Source: Diaphorobacter limosus (lineage in GTDB: Bacteria; Pseudomonadota; Gammaproteobacteria; Burkholderiales; Burkholderiaceae_C). Taken from it: a stretch of 64,000 nucleotides of DNA. A program made the position numbers and the translations under genes. The notes beneath the pieces are model-generated. The model ran no database searches. It was not told the origin of the DNA and saw only the letters and a program-made list of their open reading frames with translations. Shown one piece after another: positions 21,277 through 29,105 of the stretch; positions within the stretch are counted from its first letter, which is position 1; each line of letters starts with the position of its first letter. Location of the stretch: contig NZ_CP136921.1 of assembly GCF_033100095.1 (NCBI RefSeq), forward strand, positions 342,501 through 406,500, given 5' to 3'.

Positions 21277-21353
21277 GGAGTGGTAGTTCAGTCGGTTAGA
21301 ATACCGGCCTGTCACGCCGGGGGTCGCGGGTTCGAGTCCCGTCCACTCCGCCA
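21277..21353 (+). tRNA. tRNA-Asp (GTC), copy 1
   Basis: 77 nt with encoded CCA. Acceptor GGAGTGG / CCACTCC, anticodon stem-loop CGGCCTGTCACGCCG with anticodon GTC, discriminator G as required for AspRS. Confidence 0.96.
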
Positions 21354-21370
21354 AAGTTTTCGCAAGGTTC

Positions 21371-21446
<76 letters not shown>

Positions 21447-21467
21447 ACCTGCACAGTTTCTAGGTTT

Positions 21468-21543
21468 GACCCTATCGTCTAGAGGCCTAGGACATCACCC
21501 TTTCACGGTGAGTACCGGGGTTCGAATCCCCGTAGGGTCGCCA
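21468..21543 (+). tRNA. tRNA-Glu (TTC), copy 2
   Basis: Identical to the copy 316 bp upstream. The spacer before it shares the end TCTAGGTTT(T)GACC with the first copy. Confidence 0.96.
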
Positions 21544-21590
21544 AGTTTTGTCGCACTTGGGCTCGCAAGAGCCGAACGCGGCACCGACGC

Positions 21591-21667
21591 GGAGTGGTAG
21601 TTCAGTCGGTTAGAATACCGGCCTGTCACGCCGGGGGTCGCGGGTTCGAGTCCCGTCCACTCCGCCA
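21591..21667 (+). tRNA. tRNA-Asp (GTC), copy 2
   Basis: Identical to the copy 314 bp upstream. The preceding spacer contains TTGG(A/G)CTCGCAAGAG in both units. Last gene of the tRNA transcript. Confidence 0.96.
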
Positions 21668-21676
21668 AGTCTCTCA

Positions 21677-21715
21677 AAACGGGCTGCATCGCAAGTTGCA
21701 GCCCGTTTGCTTTTG
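21677..21715 (+). terminator. Terminator of the tRNA operon
   Basis: AAACGGGCTGCA (21677-21688) pairs perfectly with TGCAGCCCGTTT (21697-21708), followed by GCTTTTGCT, 9 bp after the last tRNA. Confidence 0.9.
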
Positions 21716-21735
21716 CTGCTGCTTCGTTTCAAAAG

Positions 21736-21758
21736 AAAAACGCCTGCAGGGCAGGCGT
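21736..21758 (-). terminator. Terminator of the SDR gene
   Basis: Minus strand: CGCCTGC, loop CCT, GCAGGCG, then TTTTTCTTTT. It lies 30 bp after the SDR stop and is convergent with the tRNA terminator. Confidence 0.85.
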
Positions 21759-21787
21759 GACAAGCGTTTGCAGCTCTTAAAAATACA

Positions 21788-22546
21788 TCACTTCGGTGCC
21801 ATGCGTATGGCGCCATCAAGGCGGATCACCTCGCCGTTGAGCATGTCGTTTTCAAAAATGTGACGCGCCAGCTTGGCGTAGTCTTCCGGTGTGCCCAGGC
21901 GGCTGGGGAAGGGTACGCCGGCAGCCAGCGCGTCCTGCACTTCCTTAGGCATGCCGAACAGCATGGGCGTGCCGAAGATGCCTGGCGCGATCGTCATGTT
22001 GCGTATGCCGCTCTTGGCCAGGTCGCGCGCAATCGGCAGCGTCATGCCGACCACGCCACCCTTGGATGCGGAATAGGCCGCCTGGCCAATTTGCCCGTCG
22101 TAGGCTGCCACGCTGGCGGTGGAGATCAGCACGCCTCGCTCGCCGGTGGCCTCGGGCTCGTTTTTGCTCATGGCGTCGGCCGCCAGGCGGATCATGTTGA
22201 AGCTGCCGATCAGGTTCACGGTGATGGTCTTGCTGAAGCTGGCCAGGCCGTGCGCGCCGTTCTTGCCCACGGTTTTTTCCGCCGGGGCGATGCCGGCGCA
22301 GTTCACCAGGCCCATGAGCTTGCCCATAGAGACGGCCTTGGCGACCACCGCCTGGCCGTCGGCCTCGCTGGCCACATCGCACTTGACGAAGGCGCCGCCA
22401 ATATCGCGTGCCACGGCCTCACCCCTGTCTTGCTGCATGTCGGCAATCACCACCAGCCCGCCGGCTGCGGCCAGCATGCGCGCCGTGCCTTCGCCCAGGC
22501 CGGATGCGCCGCCCGTGACGATGAATACCTTGCCCTTGATTTCCAT
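21788..22546 (-). CDS. 3-hydroxyacyl-CoA dehydrogenase, SDR type (HSD10-like)
   Basis: 252-residue short-chain dehydrogenase. [15 protein letters not shown] is the NAD-binding motif, NCAGIAPA the structural NxAG motif, and YSASK holds the catalytic Tyr and Lys. The closest family is the type-II 3-hydroxyacyl-CoA / 2-methyl-3-hydroxybutyryl-CoA dehydrogenases (HSD17B10-like). That suggests a role in fatty-acid or isoleucine degradation. ATG 22546 has AGGAG upstream. A palindrome resembling LiuR sites lies 23 bp before the start. Exact substrate is inferred. Confidence 0.85.
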   Translation of the reverse strand: MEIKGKVFIVTGGASGLGEGTARMLAAAGGLVVIADMQQDRGEAVARDIGGAFVKCDVASEADGQAVVAKAVSMGKLMGLVNCAGIAPAEKTVGKNGAHGLASFSKTITVNLIGSFNMIRLAADAMSKNEPEATGERGVLISTASVAAYDGQIGQAAYSASKGGVVGMTLPIARDLAKSGIRNMTIAPGIFGTPMLFGMPKEVQDALAAGVPFPSRLGTPEDYAKLARHIFENDMLNGEVIRLDGAIRMAPK

Positions 22547-22568
22547 TCCTGGTCTCCTGCAAATAACG

Positions 22569-22584
22569 TTGACGTACACGTCAA
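22569..22584. promoter_or_regulatory. Palindromic operator upstream of the SDR gene
   Basis: TTGACGT-AC-ACGTCAA: 7-bp perfect arms with a 2-bp centre, 22 bp upstream of the start. It resembles sites of the MerR-family regulator LiuR, which controls branched-chain amino-acid and fatty-acid degradation genes in proteobacteria. Regulator identity is inference. Confidence 0.55.
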
Positions 22585-22612
22585 TTATGACGTCGTCGCA
22601 ATTCATCGGATG

Positions 22613-22637
22613 AAAAAAAACCCGGCCGGGCCGGGTT
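22613..22637 (-). terminator. Terminator of fbpA
   Basis: Minus strand: AACCCGG / CCGGGTT stem with a GC-rich loop followed by eight T residues, 26 bp after the fbpA stop. Confidence 0.85.
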
Positions 22638-22662
22638 CGGTGAAGGCTTGCCCCGGAGCGGA

Positions 22663-23712
22663 TCAGCGGAAACCGACGCGATCGAGCATCTGCTGCACCT
22701 TGGTGGTGTTGGCGCCCACGGCCCCGATGGGAATGGTCTCGCTCTTGAAAGGCTTGCCGTCGGTCATGGCTTTCAGCGCCGGGTTGTCCAGTTCCACGCC
22801 CTTGGCTGCGGGCCATTCGTTGTTGCCGTTGGCAAAATAGTTTTGCGCCTCCGGGCTGGCCAGGTACTCCAGGAACTTGATGGCATTCGCCTGGTTCTTG
22901 GTATGGCGTGCCACGGCGCCGCCGGCGATGTTCAGGTGGGTGCCCCAGGACTGCTGGTTCGGGAAGACCACGGCCACCTTGTCCACCACGGCCTTGTCCT
23001 CGGGCTTGGCCGAGCGCATCAGGCGTGCCAGGTAGTAGCTGTTGCTGACGGCGATATCGCACTCGCCGGCGGCCACTGCCTTGATCTGATCGGTGTCGCC
23101 TCCCTTGGGCGCGCGGGCCAGGTTGGCGACCACGCCCTTGAGCCAGGCCTCGGCCTTTTGTTCGCCCATGTGTTCGGTCACGGCGCCGAACAGGCTCAGG
23201 TTGTAGGGGTGCGAGCCCGAGCGAATGCACAGCTTGCCCTTGTTCTTGGGGTCGCCGAGCTCCTCGTAGGTGTCTACGTCGTCCTTGTTGACCTTGGCCT
23301 TGTTGTAGACGATGACGCGGGCACGGGTGGACAGGCCGAACCAGGGGATGCCGCCGTCGGCTGTGGGGGTTGCGCGCAGGTTGGCGGGAATGGCGTCCTC
23401 GAGCACCTTGGAGCGCACCGGCAGAAACAGGCCGTCGGCCTCGCCGCGGTACAGGCGGGCGGCGTCCACCAGCAGGATCACGTCCGCGGGCGAAGCCGAG
23501 CCCTCGGCCTTCAGGCGGGCCATGATGCCGGCGTCGTCCGAGTCCACGCGCTGGATCTTGATCCCCGTGGCCTTGGTAAAGCCGCTGTACAAGGCCTCGT
23601 CCGTCGGATAGTGGCGTGCCGAATACAGGTTGACGACCTGCTCCTGGGCGCTGGCGATGCCGGCTGCAGCGAGTGCACAGATGACCAACAGTGACTTGAT
23701 GGGCTTGGACAT
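22663..23712 (-). CDS. fbpA: Fe(3+) ABC transporter substrate-binding protein
   Basis: 349-residue periplasmic protein with signal peptide ([23 protein letters not shown]). The mature start [20 protein letters not shown] is that of FbpA/FutA iron-binding proteins. Tyrosines in the [17 protein letters not shown] segment match the iron-binding tyrosine pair. Cognate permease and ATPase are not adjacent: the gene is monocistronic between two terminators. A Fur-like box overlaps its promoter, consistent with iron repression. It may work with the fused permease/ATPase at 317-3129. Confidence 0.92.
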   Translation of the reverse strand: MSKPIKSLLVICALAAAGIASAQEQVVNLYSARHYPTDEALYSGFTKATGIKIQRVDSDDAGIMARLKAEGSASPADVILLVDAARLYRGEADGLFLPVRSKVLEDAIPANLRATPTADGGIPWFGLSTRARVIVYNKAKVNKDDVDTYEELGDPKNKGKLCIRSGSHPYNLSLFGAVTEHMGEQKAEAWLKGVVANLARAPKGGDTDQIKAVAAGECDIAVSNSYYLARLMRSAKPEDKAVVDKVAVVFPNQQSWGTHLNIAGGAVARHTKNQANAIKFLEYLASPEAQNYFANGNNEWPAAKGVELDNPALKAMTDGKPFKSETIPIGAVGANTTKVQQMLDRVGFR

Positions 23713-23748
23713 GGGGTATCAGTTCCTTCTCGGTGATGTGATGCCGGG

Positions 23749-23777
23749 ATCATAAGGCAAACGAGAATCGTTCTTAA
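23749..23777 (-). promoter_or_regulatory. Promoter of fbpA with Fur-like box
   Basis: On the minus strand: -35 TTAAGA (23772-23777), 17-bp spacer, -10 TATGAT (23749-23754). CGAGAATCGTTCTTA at 23762-23776 has 9 of 14 matches to the Fur 7-1-7 palindrome and lies inside the spacer and -35, a repressor position. Confidence 0.6.
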
Positions 23778-23812
23778 ATAAACCGTGATTCCAGCGGGCC
23801 ATCATCGAGCAC

Positions 23813-23851
23813 GCAAAAAAAGCCCAGTCAGAAGACCGGGCTTGAAGGGAT
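23813..23851 (-). terminator. Terminator of the phasin gene
   Basis: Minus strand: AAGCCCGGTC, loop TTCT, GACTGGGCTT followed by a T-run. It lies about 140 bp after the phasin stop, so the transcript carries a long 3' UTR. Confidence 0.8.
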
Positions 23852-23956
23852 CCCAGAAACGCGGAGTTTCGAGAGGATCCAAGGAGACAACTGGAGAACC
23901 TTGTTATTAAAAAGAACAACAAGATCGAAGTTGAGATTTTAGGTGTTAACCCTGAA

Positions 23957-23980
23957 CTGCGCACATGGGCATGTGCGCAG
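23957..23980. other. Perfect hairpin in the phasin 3' UTR
   Basis: CTGCGCACATG and CATGTGCGCAG form an 11-bp perfect stem with only two unpaired bases, 8 bp after the phasin stop. There is no T-run, so it is not a standard terminator. It could stabilise the mRNA 3' end. Confidence 0.6.
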
Positions 23981-23988
23981 CCGGGCTA

Positions 23989-24543
23989 TCAGCGCTTGCG
24001 GGCAGCGACTTCAACCGTCTTGGCAGCGTTGGCGGCCGAGTTGGCAACGGCGTTGAAGTTGGCTTCGGCCACGTCGCTGGCTTGCTTCACGGCCTTTTGC
24101 ACGGACTCGAAAGCGTTGTTGGCGGCGGAGACGGCGCTCTTGAACACGGCAACGGTGGTTTCGGAACCGGCGGGTGCGCTCTTGGCAGCGGTGTCCACCA
24201 GGTTGCTGAAGCTACGCTGGGCTTCTGCGGTCTGGCTTTCAAAGGCCTTGCCGAACTCGGCGTTGGTGCCGGAGGCGATTTCGTACACGTGGCGGCTGTA
24301 AGCGGCAGCCTTCTCAGCCATGGGCTGGAACAGGCCGGCTTGCAGGGCCAGCAGCTCTTGTGCGTCCTTGACCGACAGCACGGCCTGGGTGTGGGCAGCG
24401 GCTTCCGTCAGGGCGGCGCGCGAGGCGGCAACGTTCAGTTGCACCAGCTTTTCCACGCCTTCGAAGGCCTTGTTGGTCAGGCCGAACAGGGTTTCGATGT
24501 TGGCTTTTTGGGAAGCGAGGATTTGCTCGGGGGTCATGGTCAT
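23989..24543 (-). CDS. phaP: Phasin family protein
   Basis: 184-residue amphipathic, alanine-rich helical protein of the PhaP type ([37 protein letters not shown]). Phasins coat polyhydroxyalkanoate granules and control their size and number. ATG 24543 has GGAG 7 bp upstream; the open frame extends further but lacks a ribosome site. Two palindromes resembling PhaR operators lie upstream. The presence of the gene implies that this organism stores PHA. Confidence 0.92.
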   Translation of the reverse strand: MTMTPEQILASQKANIETLFGLTNKAFEGVEKLVQLNVAASRAALTEAAAHTQAVLSVKDAQELLALQAGLFQPMAEKAAAYSRHVYEIASGTNAEFGKAFESQTAEAQRSFSNLVDTAAKSAPAGSETTVAVFKSAVSAANNAFESVQKAVKQASDVAEANFNAVANSAANAAKTVEVAARKR

Positions 24544-24610
24544 GTCATTACTCCAATTGAAATGCCCTTGCGGACGGGTTAAGAGGTCTGCCCTGACTGA
24601 CCGTTGAGTC

Positions 24611-24627
24611 ATGTTGCAGTGCAGCAT
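24611..24627. promoter_or_regulatory. PhaR-like operator 1
   Basis: ATGTTGCA-G-TGCAGCAT, an imperfect palindrome of the TTGC...GCAA class bound by PhaR, 68 bp upstream of the phasin start. Confidence 0.6.
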
Positions 24628-24670
24628 GGGGCGAATTTTAGGCATCCTGGCGAGACTTGCAAGTCTTTTT

Positions 24671-24685
24671 TGTTGCGGTGCAACA
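24671..24685. promoter_or_regulatory. PhaR-like operator 2
   Basis: TGTTGC-GGT-GCAACA, a perfect palindrome 60 bp from operator 1 and sharing its half-site. Two spaced sites upstream of phaP match the arrangement known from Cupriavidus. Confidence 0.6.
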
Positions 24686-24765
24686 TTTTTAGGGTCATTG
24701 CCCCAATGTTCCGTTGGTTACGGCTGCGCCGATGCGCGGCGCCTGGCTGGCAGAATCACCCTTCC

Positions 24766-25251
24766 ATGAATGCGTCCCATGTTTCTTCCCCTTCGCAGGC
24801 CGGTCGCGCCCCTGAGCGCCCCGCGCCGCAGGCCAGACAAACCTACCCCGTGCTGCGGCCGATCACGACCCGCTGGCTGGACAACGACATCTATGGCCAT
24901 GTGAACAATGTCGTGTACTACAGTTGGTTCGACACCGCCGTGAATGCCTATCTGATAGAGCAGGGCGCGCTGGACATTCACCAGGGCGAGACCATAGGCC
25001 TGGTGATCGAGACCCAGTGCAACTACTTTGCGCCGCTGGCCTTTCCGCAGACGATTGAGGCCGGCATCCGCGTGGCGCGGCTGGGCGGCAGCAGCGTGCG
25101 CTATGAGGTCGGCCTGTTCGCCCAGGGCCAGGAGTTGAGCGCCGCCTGCGGCCATTTCGTGCATGTCTATGTGGGGCGGGGTGATCGCCGTCCGCGCCCC
25201 TTGCCCCAGCGGCTGCGCCAGGTGCTTGAACCCCTGTGCCTGGCGCCATAG
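24766..25251 (+). CDS. Acyl-CoA thioesterase, hot-dog fold
   Basis: 161 residues of the 4-hydroxybenzoyl-CoA thioesterase/YbgC superfamily. The signature is [26 protein letters not shown] near residue 38, with the conserved Asp and the helix-start His-Val-Asn. It likely hydrolyses acyl-CoA esters; substrate unknown. ATG 24766 chosen. Divergent from phaP, so it may share the PhaR-like control region, although its promoter is not identified. Confidence 0.85.
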   Translation: MNASHVSSPSQAGRAPERPAPQARQTYPVLRPITTRWLDNDIYGHVNNVVYYSWFDTAVNAYLIEQGALDIHQGETIGLVIETQCNYFAPLAFPQTIEAGIRVARLGGSSVRYEVGLFAQGQELSAACGHFVHVYVGRGDRRPRPLPQRLRQVLEPLCLAP

Positions 25252-25380
25252 GGCAGGGTGGCAATGGGTATTGCCATGGGTGCCAGACATTGATGCCAGA
25301 ATCACCGCAGAGACAAACACCCTGCGGTGCCCGCCACCGCCCCTGACCAGCACCGGCCCGCAGGGCTGGCGCGCGCATCC

Positions 25381-26580
25381 ATGATCATCACCAGCCTGCT
25401 CGACACCGACCTGTACAAGTTCACCATGATGCAGGTGGTGCTGCACCAGTTTCCGGGCGCGCAGGTCGAATACCGCTTCAAATGCCGCAACCCGGGCGTG
25501 CAGTTGGCGCCCCATGTGGATCAGATTCGCGACGAGATCCGCGCCCTGTGCACCCTGCGCTTTCAGGATGCGGAGCTGGCCTATCTGCGCTCGCTGCGCT
25601 TCATCAAGAGCGATTTCGTGGACTTTCTGGCGCTGTTTCGGCTGAACGAAAAGTACATACAGGTCAGCGCCCTGCCCACAGGCGAGATCGACATTTGCAT
25701 CACCGGCCCCTGGCTGCACACCATCCTGTTCGAGATCCCGGTGCTGGCCATCGTCAACGAGGTGTACTTTCGCAACACGCAAAAGCAGCCCAACTTCCCC
25801 GAGGGGCGCAGGCGGCTGGACGCCAAGATCGCGCAGCTGCAGGCCGACGGCCTGGAGAGCCTGAAGATTGCCGACTATGGCACCCGCCGGCGCTTTTCAC
25901 GCGCCTGGCATGAGGAGGTGCTGCGCGTGCTGTGCGCACGCCTGGGCACCGACGACCGTGGCAACGGCGGCGCCGGGCAGTTGGCCGGCACCAGCAATGT
26001 GCTGTATGCGATGCAGCTGGGCCTGACACCGCTGGGCACCATGGCGCACGAATACCTGCAGGCCTGCCAGTCGCTGGGCCCGCGCCTGCGCGATACCCAG
26101 GTGTTCGGCTTCGAGATGTGGGCCAAGGAGTACCGCGGTGACCTGGGCATTGCACTGTCCGATGTATACGGCATGAACGCCTTTTTGCGCGACTTCGACC
26201 TGTACTTCTGCAAGCTGTTCGACGGTGCACGCCACGACAGCGGCGACCCCTTTGCCTGGGGCGAACGGCTCTTGCAGCATTACCGCAACCACCGCGTTGA
26301 CCCGCTGACCAAGACGCTGATCTTCAGCGACGCGCTCACCGTGCCGCGCATCATCGAGCTGCACCAGCGCTTTCATGGCCGCTGCCAGCTGGCCTTTGGC
26401 ATTGGCACCAACCTGACCAATGATTTGGGCCATGAGCCGCTGCAGATCGTCATCAAGATGACGCGCTGCAACGACCAGCCGGTGGCCAAGCTGTCGGACG
26501 CGCCGGGCAAGAACATGTGCGACGACGAGAAATACCTGGCCTACCTGCGCCAGGTGTTCGACATTCCCAGCCCGCCATGA
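25381..26580 (+). CDS. pncB: Nicotinate phosphoribosyltransferase
   Basis: 399-residue enzyme converting nicotinate and PRPP to nicotinate mononucleotide in NAD salvage. It starts [37 protein letters not shown], near-identical to the conserved family start. The phosphorylated histidine segment corresponds to [23 protein letters not shown], and phosphate-binding IGTNLTND follows. Length matches E. coli PncB (400). ATG 25381 is preferred over the upstream open frame. Confidence 0.95.
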   Translation: MIITSLLDTDLYKFTMMQVVLHQFPGAQVEYRFKCRNPGVQLAPHVDQIRDEIRALCTLRFQDAELAYLRSLRFIKSDFVDFLALFRLNEKYIQVSALPTGEIDICITGPWLHTILFEIPVLAIVNEVYFRNTQKQPNFPEGRRRLDAKIAQLQADGLESLKIADYGTRRRFSRAWHEEVLRVLCARLGTDDRGNGGAGQLAGTSNVLYAMQLGLTPLGTMAHEYLQACQSLGPRLRDTQVFGFEMWAKEYRGDLGIALSDVYGMNAFLRDFDLYFCKLFDGARHDSGDPFAWGERLLQHYRNHRVDPLTKTLIFSDALTVPRIIELHQRFHGRCQLAFGIGTNLTNDLGHEPLQIVIKMTRCNDQPVAKLSDAPGKNMCDDEKYLAYLRQVFDIPSPP

Positions 26581-26626
26581 GCGCCGCTGCGCAGCATCAG
26601 AACAAGAACCCAGGAGAGACTGTCCC

Positions 26627-28042
26627 ATGAAGCTTTTTCGCACCCTGACCCTGACCGCCCTCAGCCTGGCGCCGGCCCTGGCCGCTGCCGCGGATATCGA
26701 TGGCGGCCAGCTGTCGCTGCTGTGGGGTGTGCCCTTTGCCGGCATCCTGCTGTCGATCGCGCTCCTGCCCATGGTGGCGCCGCTGTTCTGGCACCACCAT
26801 TTCGGCAAGCTGGTGGTGGGTTGGTCACTGGCATTTCTGCTGCCATTTGCGGTCGTCTTTGGGCCGCAGGCGGCGGGCGCCCAGTTTGTGCATGCCCTGG
26901 CGGCCGAGTACCTGCCCTTCGTCATCCTGCTGTCGGCGCTGTTCACCGTCGCCGGTGGCATCTACATACGCGGCAACCTGCGCGGCAGCCCGGTGCTCAA
27001 CACCGGCATCCTGTTGGTGGGCGCGGTGCTGGCCAGCTTCATGGGCACCACAGGGGCATCCATGCTGCTGATACGCCCGTTGATACGCGCCAATGACAAC
27101 CGCAGGCATGTGGCCCATGTGGTGGTGTTCTTCATCTTCGTCGTCTCCAACGCGGGCGGCTCGCTCACGCCACTGGGCGATCCGCCCTTGTTCCTGGGCT
27201 TTCTGAAGGGTGTGGATTTTTTCTGGACGCTGCGCCACATCTTCCCCGAGACGCTGTTCCTGATCGCCGTGCTGCTGGTGCTGTTCTTTGCCATTGACTC
27301 CTGGTACTTCCGCCAGGACGGCGAGCTGCGGCGTACCGACCCCACGCCCGACTCAGGCGGCGCCGCGCTGGGCTTTGACGGCAAGATCAACTTCGTGCTG
27401 CTCCTGGGCGTGGTGGCCCTGGTGCTGATGAGCGGCATGTGGAAGTCCAGCGTGCAATGGACGATAGCCGGCACCCCGGTGGGCCTGCCCGGCCTGCTGC
27501 GCGACCTGGGGCTGATCGCCATCACGCTGGTGTCGCTGGTGCTCACGCCGCGCCAGGTGCACAGCGACAACCAGTTCGGCTGGGGCCCGATGCAGGAGGT
27601 GGCCAAGCTGTTTGCCGGTATCTTTCTGACCATCATCCCGGTCATCGCCATGCTCAAGGCGGGTGTCAACGGGCCGTTTGGCGCCATCGTTTCCGCGGTC
27701 ACGCGGGCCGATGGCCAGCCCGACCCGGCCATGTACTTCTGGGCCACCGGGTTGCTGTCCTCCTTCCTGGACAACGCGCCCACCTATCTGGTGTTCTTCA
27801 ACACCGCCGGCGGCGACCCGGCCACGCTGATGACCACCTACGCCACGACTCTGGCGGCCATCTCCGCCGGCTCGGTGTTCATGGGCGCCAACACCTATAT
27901 CGGCAACGCGCCCAATCTCATGGTCAAGGCCATTGCCGAGGATAGGGGCGTGAAGATGCCCAGCTTCTTCGGCTACATGCTCTGGTCCTGCGGCATCCTG
28001 GTGCCGCTGTTCATCGCCATGACCTTCATCTGGCTGCGCTGA
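26627..28042 (+). CDS. Sodium:proton antiporter (ion transporter superfamily)
   Basis: 471-residue polytopic protein with about 12 hydrophobic segments. The first 22 residues look like a cleavable signal (ALSLAPALAAA). Conserved stretches: FMGTTGASMLLIRPLIRAN, SNAGGSLTPLGDPPLFLGFLKGV and FLDNAPTYLVFFNTAGGD, typical of the NhaD/CitMHS-like antiporter group. The acidic DPP and DNAP motifs are likely cation sites. It starts after a good CAGGAGAG ribosome site and is 20 bp before a hydroxyacid dehydrogenase, probably co-transcribed. Na+/H+ specificity is inferred. Confidence 0.85.
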   Translation: MKLFRTLTLTALSLAPALAAAADIDGGQLSLLWGVPFAGILLSIALLPMVAPLFWHHHFGKLVVGWSLAFLLPFAVVFGPQAAGAQFVHALAAEYLPFVILLSALFTVAGGIYIRGNLRGSPVLNTGILLVGAVLASFMGTTGASMLLIRPLIRANDNRRHVAHVVVFFIFVVSNAGGSLTPLGDPPLFLGFLKGVDFFWTLRHIFPETLFLIAVLLVLFFAIDSWYFRQDGELRRTDPTPDSGGAALGFDGKINFVLLLGVVALVLMSGMWKSSVQWTIAGTPVGLPGLLRDLGLIAITLVSLVLTPRQVHSDNQFGWGPMQEVAKLFAGIFLTIIPVIAMLKAGVNGPFGAIVSAVTRADGQPDPAMYFWATGLLSSFLDNAPTYLVFFNTAGGDPATLMTTYATTLAAISAGSVFMGANTYIGNAPNLMVKAIAEDRGVKMPSFFGYMLWSCGILVPLFIAMTFIWLR

Positions 28043-28062
28043 CTACAGAAAGGAAACGCCCC

Positions 28063-29040
28063 ATGTCCAAGCCCCGCATCCTGGTCACACGCCATATCTT
28101 TCCCGAGATCACCGACTACCTGGCGCAGCATTTCGCGCTCGAGTCCAACCCCGAGGATGTGCTGTGGAGCCAGGCAGAACTGGCCCAGCGCCTGGCTGAC
28201 AAGGATGGTGTCTTCATCACCGGCAGCCACCGCATAGACACCGCCCTGCTGGCCGCCTGCCCGCGTCTGAAAATCGCCGCCAACATGGCCGTCGGCTACA
28301 ACAATTTCGATGTGGATGCCATGACCGCCGCCGGCGTGCAGGGCACGAACACGCCCGACGTGCTGACCGAAACCACGGCCGATTTCGGTTTTGCACTGCT
28401 CATGGCCACGGCGCGGCGCATGACAGAGTCCGAGCATTACCTGCGCGCCGGCCTGTGGAACAGCTGGCGCTACGACATGTTCGCCGGCGCCGAGGTGCAT
28501 GGCAGCACCCTGGGCATTCTGGGCATGGGCCGCATCGGCCAGGGCATTGCCCGGCGCGGCGCGCATGGCTTTGGCATGCAGGTGATCTACCACAACCGCT
28601 CGCGCCTGGCGCCCGAGCTGGAAGCCGAATGCAAGGCGCGCTATGTCAGCAAGGACGAGTTGCTGGCCCAGGCCGACCACCTGGTGCTGGTGCTGCCCTA
28701 CAGCGCCGAGTCGCACCACGCCATTGGTGCGGCAGAGCTCGCGCGCATGAAGCCCACGGCCACGCTGGTGAATATTGCGCGCGGCGGCATCGTCGATGAC
28801 GCGGCGCTGGCCCAGGCCCTGAAGGAGGGGCGCATCGCCGCCGCCGGCCTGGATGTGTTCGAGGGCGAGCCCGCCGTACACCCCGGCCTGCTGGAGCGCT
28901 CCAACGTGGTGCTCACCCCGCATATCGCCAGTGCCACCGTACCCACGCGCCTGGCCATGGCGCGGCTGGCGGCGGACAACCTGGTGGCCTTCTTTGACGG
29001 GCGCGGCGCGCTGACGCCGGTGAATACCCCCAATCAGTAA
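28063..29040 (+). CDS. D-2-hydroxyacid dehydrogenase (GhrB-like)
   Basis: 325-residue NAD(P)-dependent enzyme interconverting 2-hydroxy and 2-keto acids such as glyoxylate/glycolate or hydroxypyruvate/glycerate. Nucleotide motif GILGMGRIGQGIARR near residue 150. The catalytic triad is R in VNIARGGIVDD (near 240), E in EGEPA and H in TPHIASAT (near 289). AGGAAA precedes ATG 28063. It closely follows the antiporter. Substrate preference is not readable. Confidence 0.9.
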   Translation: MSKPRILVTRHIFPEITDYLAQHFALESNPEDVLWSQAELAQRLADKDGVFITGSHRIDTALLAACPRLKIAANMAVGYNNFDVDAMTAAGVQGTNTPDVLTETTADFGFALLMATARRMTESEHYLRAGLWNSWRYDMFAGAEVHGSTLGILGMGRIGQGIARRGAHGFGMQVIYHNRSRLAPELEAECKARYVSKDELLAQADHLVLVLPYSAESHHAIGAAELARMKPTATLVNIARGGIVDDAALAQALKEGRIAAAGLDVFEGEPAVHPGLLERSNVVLTPHIASATVPTRLAMARLAADNLVAFFDGRGALTPVNTPNQ

Positions 29041-29043
29041 TAA

Positions 29044-29100
29044 GCAAAAAAAGGCTGTAGCGCTTATCCACAAAGCGCAAACAGCTATTGAATCGATAGT
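29044..29100. repeat. Short palindromic repeat, copy 5
   Basis: GGCTGTAGCGCTTATCCACA then AAGCGCAAACAGCTATTG, nearly identical to copy 1. It lies just after the dehydrogenase stop and ends 5 bp before the rmuC start. Confidence 0.82.
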
Positions 29101-29105
29101 ATTCC

